Shown piece by piece: positions 26,324 through 33,210 of a stretch of DNA of 64,000 bases. This DNA comes from Candidatus Eremiobacteraceae bacterium (GTDB lineage: Bacteria; Vulcanimicrobiota; Vulcanimicrobiia; Eremiobacterales; Eremiobacteraceae): the NCBI GenBank assembly GCA_035710745.1, contig DASTCX010000004.1:62001-126000 (forward strand), in the 5' to 3' direction. The position numbers were made by a program, and so were the translations under genes. The stretch's first letter is position 1. Each line of letters opens with the position of its first letter. The notes under the pieces were generated by a model. It was not told the origin of the DNA. It saw only the letters and a list, made by a program, of their open reading frames with translations, and made no database searches.

Positions 26324-26629
26324 TCAACGTTCCGAGCGCTTCGCCTCTTCGATGAGGCGCTTTACTTTCTGCCCGCCCTTGTGCCCGATCTCTTCGTAAA
26401 AACCGGGTCCGTATTTGTCCTTGACCGCATTGCCGCCCTTTTGTCCGATGTTCTCGTAGAACTCTGCGCCGTGGCGCTCTTTGGTGACTTCCCCGCCTTT
26501 GCGGCCTATCTCTTCGTAGAACGACGCACCGTACTTCGCCCGTACGGCGTCGCCGCCACGTTTGCCGGCTTCACGCACGGACATCTCGCCGCCCAGCCGA
26601 TCCTTGGCTATTTCCTTCGTCCGGATCAT
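26324..26629 (-). CDS. KGG-repeat stress protein (group 1 LEA/GsiB-like)
   Basis: This is a 101-residue very hydrophilic protein built of 20-residue units, each starting G-x-[RK]-G-G and ending F-Y-E-[EN]-I, three full copies plus a fourth start (GKRGG, GRKGG, GQKGG, GHKGG). This matches the KGG motif (PF10685) of B. subtilis GsiB and the 20-mer of plant Em/LEA proteins, associated with desiccation and general stress. No signal peptide or membrane segment is present, so a cytoplasmic role is expected. It is divergent from the D-aminoacylase gene with a 130-nt spacer. Confidence 0.88.
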   Translation of the reverse strand: MIRTKEIAKDRLGGEMSVREAGKRGGDAVRAKYGASFYEEIGRKGGEVTKERHGAEFYENIGQKGGNAVKDKYGPGFYEEIGHKGGQKVKRLIEEAKRSER

Positions 26630-26759
26630 GAATCACCTATTCTTACGGCAACAAGGGTAATGATATCGAGCGGGGCGAGGAACCGCCCGCGCGTGATATC
26701 AATGTACGTGTACCCGAGAGGGCAGACGCTAAACCGGCAGCTGAAATCGGTCCCATATT

Positions 26760-28349
26760 GTGTTTGACGTCATTCTTCGCGGTGGTCTCATCGTCGATGG
26801 TACCGGGACGCCCGGGTACCATACAGATATCGCGCTCAAGGACGGCAAGATCGCGCGCATCGGCGATTGTTCTACGGCCGACGCTGCGGAACGCCTCGAT
26901 TGCACGGGCCTCGCGATCGCGCCAGGCTTCGTAGATATGCACGGCCATTCCGATGAGATTCTCCTCGTTGATCCGCTCGCCGACGCGAAGATCCGACAAG
27001 GGGTCACGACCGAAGTCGGTGGCAATTGCGGCTCATCTCCCGGACCGCTGTCCCAAGACGAATTCAATAGTCGCAAGCAGCGTTTCAAAGAGGCGTACGG
27101 ATTCGATCTAGAGACGTCGACGATCGGCGCGTTTCTCGATGCGCTCGATTCTGCTGAACCCGTGATGAACTTCTGCACGCTCGTGGGATGCGGCGAGACT
27201 CGCGCGGCCGTCGGCGGCCTCGACGACACGCCGCTCGACAAGGAGGCGCTGCGCCGCGAATGCGATCTCGTGCGCGACGCGTGCGAGCAAGGCGCGATCG
27301 GCATCTCGTCGGGGCTCATCTATCCGCCGGGTCGCTTCGCCGACATCGCCGAGCTGACGGCGCTCGCATCGGCGGCTCGCGCCGCAGGCAGCCCGCTATA
27401 CGCATCGCACATCCGAAGCGAAGGTCGCGACCTCATCGAGGCGGTGGAAGAGGCGCTCGAGATCGGCGCGCGCGCCGGCGTCGGCGTGCAGTTGTCGCAC
27501 CACAAAGCGTCCGGCAAGGCGAACTGGGGCAAAGTGCATGACAGCCTTGCGCTCGTCGAGCGATCGCGGGCGTCCGGCAACGACGTCGTGCTCGATCAGT
27601 ACCCGTACAAAGCCTCGAGCACCGGGCTCGACGTCATCTTGCCGAAGGACGTCAACGTCGGCTCGGCCGATGCGGTTGCAACGCGGCTGGCTGACAAAGG
27701 CTATGCCTCGCTCGTCGCGGCGCGTGTCGAGCTCGAATATGCGGACCGGTGGAAGGACGTCATGATCGCGGCGGTCGCGACGGAGAAGAATCGGAGGTTC
27801 GAGGGTATGACCGTCGAGCAGATCGCCCAATCGCAACAGCGGCGGCCGGTCGCCGTCGCGCTCGATCTGCTCGTGCAAGAGCGGCTGCAAGTCGCGGCGA
27901 TCTTCTTCACGATGTGCGAGGACGACGTCCGGACGGTGCTGTCGTACGCGCACACGTCGATCGGAAGCGATGCATCCGTGCGCTCTGTGGGCGGCATAAC
28001 CGCGCGCGGCAAGCCGCACCCCCGCGCGTTCGGTACGTTCCCGCGCATCTTCAAACGCTACGTGCGCGATACGCGGCTGCTCGCGCTCGAAGAGGCGGTG
28101 CGGCGAGCCACGAGACTGCCTGCGACGCGCCTCGGCCTTCGCGATCGCGGCGAGCTCAAGGAGGGCTGGCACGCCGATATCGCCGCTTTCGACCCGGCGG
28201 CTATCGCCGATATGTCGACGTATGAGGATCCGTACCGGTATCCCGTAGGCTTGCCGCACGTTTTCGTCAATGGCGTCGCGGTCGTACGCGATGGGCGTTC
28301 GACGGGAGCAAAGGGCGGCCGTGTCTTGCGGCGCGGACGCGATTTGTAG
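26760..28349 (+). CDS. N-acyl-D-amino-acid deacylase (D-aminoacylase), amidohydrolase superfamily
   Basis: The 529-residue enzyme would hydrolyse N-acyl-D-amino acids. It opens with the amidohydrolase pattern FDVILRGGLIVDGTGTPGY, then the metal motif GFVDMHGHSD (about 60-69), the stretch EVGGNCGSSPGPLS typical of D-aminoacylases, the histidine segment QLSHHKASGKANWGK and GSDASVRSVGG near residue 405. The C-terminal YPVGLPHVFVNGVAVVRDG is the usual small beta domain. Start is GTG 26760, without a clear Shine-Dalgarno. It may recycle D-amino acids; the substrate is not determined. Confidence 0.88.
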   Translation: MFDVILRGGLIVDGTGTPGYHTDIALKDGKIARIGDCSTADAAERLDCTGLAIAPGFVDMHGHSDEILLVDPLADAKIRQGVTTEVGGNCGSSPGPLSQDEFNSRKQRFKEAYGFDLETSTIGAFLDALDSAEPVMNFCTLVGCGETRAAVGGLDDTPLDKEALRRECDLVRDACEQGAIGISSGLIYPPGRFADIAELTALASAARAAGSPLYASHIRSEGRDLIEAVEEALEIGARAGVGVQLSHHKASGKANWGKVHDSLALVERSRASGNDVVLDQYPYKASSTGLDVILPKDVNVGSADAVATRLADKGYASLVAARVELEYADRWKDVMIAAVATEKNRRFEGMTVEQIAQSQQRRPVAVALDLLVQERLQVAAIFFTMCEDDVRTVLSYAHTSIGSDASVRSVGGITARGKPHPRAFGTFPRIFKRYVRDTRLLALEEAVRRATRLPATRLGLRDRGELKEGWHADIAAFDPAAIADMSTYEDPYRYPVGLPHVFVNGVAVVRDGRSTGAKGGRVLRRGRDL

Positions 28350-28372
28350 GCTTTTCGCCGGCTCGTCCGGCC

Positions 28373-28400
28373 TTGACCGGCGGGCGGCTCGCGCTATAAT
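28373..28400 (+). promoter_or_regulatory. Sigma70-type promoter
   Basis: TTGACC (28373-28378), 16-bp spacer, TATAAT (28395-28400): a near-consensus promoter 60 nt upstream of the small exported-protein gene and its polysaccharide deacetylase partner. Confidence 0.6.
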
Positions 28401-28460
28401 GAGTCCTAGGAGCGTACCGGCGGCTCGCGACTATCGCGAGTAAGGAATCGTTATCATAAC

Positions 28461-29024
28461 GTGAGATCGATCTGGGTGGGCGTCATCGCCGGCTTCGCGG
28501 CTTTTGTTGTCGCGACGTCTTGCGCGTTCGCGTCCGAGACGAGCGCCGCGCATCTGCCGCTGAAGCCGGCGGCCGTCGGGCCTTCGACGGAGCGCAAGCC
28601 GTGGATCGAAGGCGTCGATCCATCGGTCGAAAACAGTCTATTCTTCGCGACCTACGAAGCGCTGTCGACGCACAACGTCCTTAAGGTGTACGCGTTCGAC
28701 GCGGGCGGGTACGAGTCGGCGGCGATCCGCATATCCGGCCGCATCCCGCACGAGCCCGAAGACCTGAGCCTCGACGAGCTCGCGTCCGAGGCCGTCACGC
28801 TTATCCGCACGACCTTCGACCGCTTCCCGGAAGTCCAGCATGTCGACATCTGGGCGACCGTGCCAGTACCGCAATCCGAAGCGACGACCGTCGAGAACAC
28901 GGTGTTCTCGGTCTCCGCCGATCGCAGCGTCTACGAGAAGATCGACGACGGAAATCAGATGACCGACCTCGGTTTCCTCGGCGCGTTCGGTCGCGTCTGG
29001 GTGGCGCCCGAGGTGCCGCGATGA
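28461..29024 (+). CDS. Exported protein of unknown function, coupled to polysaccharide deacetylase
   Basis: From GTG 28461 this 187-residue protein has a signal peptide (IWVGVIAGFAAFVVATSCAF, then cleavage near FAS). The mature part contains no domain I can name; it has an acidic, mixed alpha/beta composition (DLSLDELASEAVTLIR, PEVQHVDIWATVPVP). Its stop overlaps the deacetylase start as ATGA (29021-29024), implying co-translation, and a good promoter precedes it. It may assist or target the deacetylase; this is inference. Confidence 0.7.
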   Translation: MRSIWVGVIAGFAAFVVATSCAFASETSAAHLPLKPAAVGPSTERKPWIEGVDPSVENSLFFATYEALSTHNVLKVYAFDAGGYESAAIRISGRIPHEPEDLSLDELASEAVTLIRTTFDRFPEVQHVDIWATVPVPQSEATTVENTVFSVSADRSVYEKIDDGNQMTDLGFLGAFGRVWVAPEVPR

Positions 29025-29821
29025 TCCGTCGCGCGACCGTCGTCGCGATCATCGCGAGTATCGCCGTCGCGCCGCAGATCGCGAACGCGGCGCCGAAACG
29101 CCCGGTCTCGCTGCCACAGCATCCGGTGACGAGCATCGATGGAACTTCCCGGACGTCGCCTGTCGACGGGGTCGGACCGCTCGGCGAGGTCTGGCGCGTT
29201 CCGATGCGGCGCAAAGAGATCGCGCTTACCTTCGATGATGGACCGTATCCGTTCTATACGGATCTGCTCCTCCACGAGCTCGAGCGCTCGCACGCAGTCG
29301 CGACGTTCTTCCTCGTCGGCCGCTCGTCGCAGGAGTTCCCCGAGCTCGTCAAGCGGATCGTCGCCGACGACGATGAGGTCGGCGACCACACGTTCAATCA
29401 CTACAAGCTGACGAAGCTGTCGGGCCCGCAGATCGCCGCCCAGATCTCCGAGGACGCGACTCTGCTCGAGCCGTTCGTGGGCGCGCCCCTGAAGCTATTC
29501 CGCCCGCCGCATGGCCGCTTCGATCATCGGGTCGTCGCGCTCGCGCATGCGATGGGCTACGACACGATCTTTTGGAGCGACAGCCCGGAGGATACGAAGG
29601 ACATCTCGCCTGCGCTCGTCGTCAAGCGCACGCTCGACCAGGCGACGCCGGGCGGCATCATCCTCATGCACAACGGGCAGTATAGGACGATCGAAGCGCT
29701 TCCGATCATCATCGATCGTCTGCGCTCCGAGGGGTATACGTTCGTGACGGTGACGCGTCTGCTCGAAGACGGCCGTCGCTACGACGGTTTGAACGTCAAA
29801 GCAACGCCGTTCATGCAGTAA
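29021..29821 (+). CDS. Secreted polysaccharide deacetylase (NodB domain)
   Basis: The 266-residue protein has a signal peptide (ending near ANA, residue 22-24) and a carbohydrate esterase family 4 NodB domain (about 65-255). Visible are motif 1 LTFDDGPYPFYTD with the catalytic and metal Asp, motif 2 GDHTFNHYKL with the metal His pair, motif 3 FRPPHGRFD and the C-terminal motif GGIILMHNGQ. These enzymes remove acetyl groups from peptidoglycan or surface glycans; the target is not clear. It is translationally coupled to the preceding unknown gene. Its 3' end overlaps the msrB 3' end by 43 bp (convergent). Confidence 0.93.
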   Translation: MIRRATVVAIIASIAVAPQIANAAPKRPVSLPQHPVTSIDGTSRTSPVDGVGPLGEVWRVPMRRKEIALTFDDGPYPFYTDLLLHELERSHAVATFFLVGRSSQEFPELVKRIVADDDEVGDHTFNHYKLTKLSGPQIAAQISEDATLLEPFVGAPLKLFRPPHGRFDHRVVALAHAMGYDTIFWSDSPEDTKDISPALVVKRTLDQATPGGIILMHNGQYRTIEALPIIIDRLRSEGYTFVTVTRLLEDGRRYDGLNVKATPFMQ

Positions 29822-30270
29822 CGCAGGCCCGTCGGCGGCGGCCCGTCATCGAAGACGTGGCCGAGATGGCTGCCGCACCGCCGGCAATGCACTTCCGTCC
29901 GATCCATCCCGAGAGAGTCGTCGCGGCTCGTCAGGACTGCGTTCTTGAGTGGTGCGTAGAAGCTCGGCCACCCCGTGCCGCTGTCGAATTTCGTCTTCGA
30001 TGAGAACAAGTCGAGCGCACAACCCGCGCACGCGTACGTGCCGGGGCGCTTCTCCTCGTCGAGCGGGCTCGAGAATGCGTATTCCGTCCCCGACTGCCGC
30101 AGCACCGCGTACTGCGCGGGCGTCAGGAGCTTGCGCCACTCGGCATCGGTATGCTCGACTTCGTAGTGCACGGTCGAAGCGTCCGCGGAGCGCGCGATCT
30201 TTGCCCGGATGCCGAGTGCCAGACCCGTCGCGCCGAGGGCCGCTATCGATACGAAAGAACGCCTATCCAT
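29779..30270 (-). CDS. msrB: Peptide-methionine (R)-S-oxide reductase MsrB, exported
   Basis: MsrB reduces methionine-R-sulfoxide. The protein has the zinc CxxC pairs (CAGC and CRRC), the substrate region FDSGTGWPSFY, and the catalytic Cys in GLRYCMNGVALTF; the resolving Cys cannot be judged. The N-terminus MDRRSFVSIAALGATGLALG has the twin-arginine pattern, so export by Tat is likely. I choose ATG 30270 (or 30276), since earlier codons are Arg-rich and unconserved. It is the last gene of the polA-mutM-rpsA-coaE-msrB run. Confidence 0.92.
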   Translation of the reverse strand: MDRRSFVSIAALGATGLALGIRAKIARSADASTVHYEVEHTDAEWRKLLTPAQYAVLRQSGTEYAFSSPLDEEKRPGTYACAGCALDLFSSKTKFDSGTGWPSFYAPLKNAVLTSRDDSLGMDRTEVHCRRCGSHLGHVFDDGPPPTGLRYCMNGVALTFKPS

Positions 30271-30298
30271 TTCCATGCGCCTCCGTACGTGTATACGT

Positions 30299-30901
30299 TC
30301 AGCCGGCCCGACCGGATGCCTTCGCAAGCTCCGCCCAGACCTTTTCTACTTCGGCGTCGAGCGCGATCTCATCGCCGTCGTTGCGGATGATCCACGTCGC
30401 TTTGCCATCGTACCCTGATTCGGGCAACTGTACGCGCATCCGTGCGCGGACCTCGGCCTCGGCCATGTGGTCGCGTCGCATGACGCGCGCGATGCGCGCC
30501 GGCTCGGGGGCCGTCACCGCGATGACGGCGTTGCAATTGCGATCGAAGCCAGATTCGAACAGCAGCGGCACCACGACGACGACGACCGCCGACGGCGGAT
30601 AGCTGCCGATGCGCGCGAGCACGCGCTTGAGTATCTCGGGGTGCGTGATCTCGTTGAGGCGCTGCCTGCGGGATTCGTCGTTGAAGACGATACGCGCGAG
30701 CGCTTCGCGGTCGAGCGCGCCGCCGCGGCCGATAACCGACGCGCCGAATTCGCGCGCGATCTCATCGAGAACGGGGCTTGGCGGTTCGACCACCTCTCGC
30801 GCGATGACGTCGGTGTCGATGATCGTCGCGCCGCGCTTTTCCAACAGCTTCGCCACGGACGATTTGCCGGCGCCGATGCCGCCGGTAAGGCCGACGATCA
30901 C
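30299..30901 (-). CDS. coaE: Dephospho-CoA kinase CoaE
   Basis: CoaE phosphorylates dephospho-CoA, the last step of coenzyme A synthesis. The 200-residue protein starts with the P-loop MIVGLTGGIGAGKSSVAKLL, followed by IIDTDVIAREVVEP (substrate Asp), the motif RLNEITHPEI and the lid-like segment VVVVVPLLFESGFDRNC. The length is normal. coaE next to mutM and polA is a common bacterial arrangement; here rpsA is inserted between mutM and coaE. Confidence 0.94.
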   Translation of the reverse strand: MIVGLTGGIGAGKSSVAKLLEKRGATIIDTDVIAREVVEPPSPVLDEIAREFGASVIGRGGALDREALARIVFNDESRRQRLNEITHPEILKRVLARIGSYPPSAVVVVVVPLLFESGFDRNCNAVIAVTAPEPARIARVMRRDHMAEAEVRARMRVQLPESGYDGKATWIIRNDGDEIALDAEVEKVWAELAKASGRAG

Positions 30902-30959
30902 GCTGCTGAAAAGGGCGGCATGTGATGCCGCCCCTCAGACCGCTTGACCACGACTCCTC

Positions 30960-32180
30960 TTACGAGGCGGAGGTCGACGCGTCGGGCGGCTCCGGCGCGC
31001 CCGCCGCATCCGACGGTTCGGTGGTGTTCGCCTCGAGCGAGTCGCCGATCGACGACTCTTGCGCCTGCTGGCTCGCGAGGAATTCCGCGACCTCGGGGTT
31101 GCCGCCGTCGTTCGACGACGCCTTTGTGACGCTTGCGGTGATGCGCCGCGACGGCACGTTGATCGAGAGGAGGCGGACCTGGACGGTTTCGCCCGTCGCG
31201 GGCGGCGTGCGGCCGTCGAACTCCGACTTCGGCACCATGCCCGTGACGCCGGGCAGGATCTCGACGAGCAAGTAGTTCTGCGTCACCTTGATGAGCGTCG
31301 CGGGGACGACCGTGCCTTCGACGAGTTGGTCGGGCACGTTCTTCCACGGATCTTCGAGCGAGTGCTTGAGCGAGAGGCTTACCTTCTTCGCTTCGGGGTC
31401 GAACTTCATCACTTCGACCTGGACCTTGTCGCCGATGTTGACGACTTCGCTCGGGTGCTTGATGCGCGACCACGACAGCTCGCTGTTGTGGATGAGACCG
31501 TCGATGCCGCCGAGATCGACGAACGCGCCGAAATCCGCGAGCCGCACGATCGTGCCTTCGCGGATCTGCCCCGCTTGGAGCGTCGCGAGCAGCTCTTGCT
31601 TCTTCTGGTTGAGCTCTTCTTCGAGCACGACGCGCTGCGAGAGGACGACGCGCTTGCGCTTGTGGTCGAGGTCGATGACCTTGAGACGCAACTGTTTGCC
31701 GACGAGCTCGTCGAGGTTGCCCACGGGATGACGGCGGATCTGCGATGCCGGCACGAAACCGCGCATGCCGAGGTCGACGAGCACGCCGCCTTTGACGACT
31801 TGCGTGACTGTCGCCGTGACGACTTCGTTCTGCTCGTGCGCTTCGAGGACTTTCGTCCACGTCTTGAGCGCGCGCGCGCGTTTTTCGGAAAGGTAGAGCG
31901 TGCCGTCGCCGTCGCCGTCGATGCGGTGGACGAGCACTTCGAGCGTATCGCCGACCTTGAGGTCTGCGACCGACATCCCGGGCGAGAGCTCGCGGGATGT
32001 GACGATGCCTTCGGACTTGCCGCCGATGTCGACGAGCAGTTCGTCGTTCGTCTTCGCGACGATCAGGCCGGTGAGGACCTGACCTTCGTCGAGCGTTCGA
32101 AGGCTCTCCTCATAGAGGCGCTGTTCGAGGGCGAATTCGTCTTCCGCTTGCGATGGTTCGAGCACGTGCGTATCAGCCAT
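30960..32180 (-). CDS. rpsA: 30S ribosomal protein S1 (four S1 domains)
   Basis: The protein (406 residues from ATG 32180) contains four OB-fold S1 domains, visible as GQVLTGLIVAKTNDELLVDI (about 35), VVTATVTQVVKGGVLVDLGM (about 120), IREGTIVRLADFGAFVDLGG (about 205) and LVEGTVVPATLIKVTQNYLL (about 290). The C-terminus is an acidic Ser/Pro/Glu tail. Four domains rather than six is the short S1 form common outside Proteobacteria. An upstream ATG (32219) adds 13 residues. The internal start is preferred because AGGTGATC, complementary to the 16S rRNA 3' end, lies about nine bases before it. Confidence 0.92.
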   Translation of the reverse strand: MADTHVLEPSQAEDEFALEQRLYEESLRTLDEGQVLTGLIVAKTNDELLVDIGGKSEGIVTSRELSPGMSVADLKVGDTLEVLVHRIDGDGDGTLYLSEKRARALKTWTKVLEAHEQNEVVTATVTQVVKGGVLVDLGMRGFVPASQIRRHPVGNLDELVGKQLRLKVIDLDHKRKRVVLSQRVVLEEELNQKKQELLATLQAGQIREGTIVRLADFGAFVDLGGIDGLIHNSELSWSRIKHPSEVVNIGDKVQVEVMKFDPEAKKVSLSLKHSLEDPWKNVPDQLVEGTVVPATLIKVTQNYLLVEILPGVTGMVPKSEFDGRTPPATGETVQVRLLSINVPSRRITASVTKASSNDGGNPEVAEFLASQQAQESSIGDSLEANTTEPSDAAGAPEPPDASTSAS

Positions 32181-32320
32181 AGAGGAAAGATCACCTTGGT
32201 TTCTTTTAGATTCGGGCATGCCCGCCGGTCGGGCGCGGACACCTAGATTCGCGGAAACCCGAAAGGCTCCGCCCTCAGAGGTCCGTCGTCACCGAGGCGA
32301 GATGTGGTGCGAGTCGTCGA

Positions 32321-33124
32321 TTATCGCTGGCAAGCGGGACAGTAGAACGTCCCACGCTGGCCGAGCACGATGCGCTTGATCGGCGTCCGACAACGCCGGC
32401 ACGGTAGGCCGGCACGCCCGTAGACGTTGAGCTTTTTCTGAAAATCGCCCGGTAAACCCTCCGCATCGACGTAGTCGTCGACGCTCGAGCCGCGCGACTC
32501 GATCGCGCGGAGCAACACGCGGCGCAGTGCCGCGAGCAGCGCTTTCCGCTCGCGCTCGGTGAGCCGCCCGGCGGGTCGTCTCGGTCGGATGCGCGCCTTG
32601 AAGAGCGCTTCGTTCGCGTAGATGTTGCCGACGCCGGCGATCCGCTGCTGATCGAGGAGCAGCGTCTTGACGGGCGTCTTGCGCTTTCGGACGATGCTCG
32701 CGAACGCCGCGACATCGAGCGACTCCGAGAGCGCGTCGATGCCGACGCCGAGGACGTCGCTGCTCACGTCGTCGAGCAGACGGATGCGTCCGAACTTTCG
32801 CGCATCCGCGAACGAGAGCTTGTCGCCATCTTCGAAAACGAGCGCGAGGCGTTCGTACGGGACGTGCGCGTCCGCCTTGGCGACGGTGAGGCGTCCGGTC
32901 ATCCGCAAGTGGACCGTGAGCGTGCGTCCGCTGCGCAAGCGGATCGCCACGAACTTGCCGATGCGCCCGACCGATTCGATCGAATCCCCGCGCAGCGATT
33001 CGAGCGGAATGCTTCGCGTGTCGACCGTCCGATCCCATAGGATCTCGGCTTTCGCGATGGCGCGCCGGCGGACGAGCGGGTCCAGGCCGCGCGCGATCGT
33101 CTCTACTTCGGGCAGCTCAGGCAT
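32321..33124 (-). CDS. mutM: Formamidopyrimidine-DNA glycosylase MutM (Fpg)
   Basis: The enzyme removes 8-oxoguanine and formamidopyrimidines. It begins PELPEVETIARGL with the catalytic Pro2 and Glu3, contains a conserved Lys in the KVG-like loop region, the H2TH segment (RIAGVGNIYANEALF) and a C-terminal zinc finger with CRRC ... CPAC. At 267 residues it has family length. It lies between polA and rpsA on the same strand. Confidence 0.95.
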   Translation of the reverse strand: MPELPEVETIARGLDPLVRRRAIAKAEILWDRTVDTRSIPLESLRGDSIESVGRIGKFVAIRLRSGRTLTVHLRMTGRLTVAKADAHVPYERLALVFEDGDKLSFADARKFGRIRLLDDVSSDVLGVGIDALSESLDVAAFASIVRKRKTPVKTLLLDQQRIAGVGNIYANEALFKARIRPRRPAGRLTERERKALLAALRRVLLRAIESRGSSVDDYVDAEGLPGDFQKKLNVYGRAGLPCRRCRTPIKRIVLGQRGTFYCPACQR

Positions 33125-33154
33125 TCACTCGGCATCCTGACTTTGATCCGAATG

Positions 33155-33210
33155 TAGTAGGCCGAGCGAAGCTCGGCGTTTTGTGGTATGCCGAGCGAAG
33201 CTCGGCGAGT
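33155..33210. repeat. Pair of GCCGAGC-GAA-GCTCGGC hairpins after polA
   Basis: Identical 17-bp palindromes occur at 33161-33177 and 33190-33206, 12 nt apart, directly downstream of the polA stop and before mutM. This is the second subtype of the window's palindrome family. In the RNA they would fold into stem-loops with a GAA loop and could act as a processing or stability element. Confidence 0.8.
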
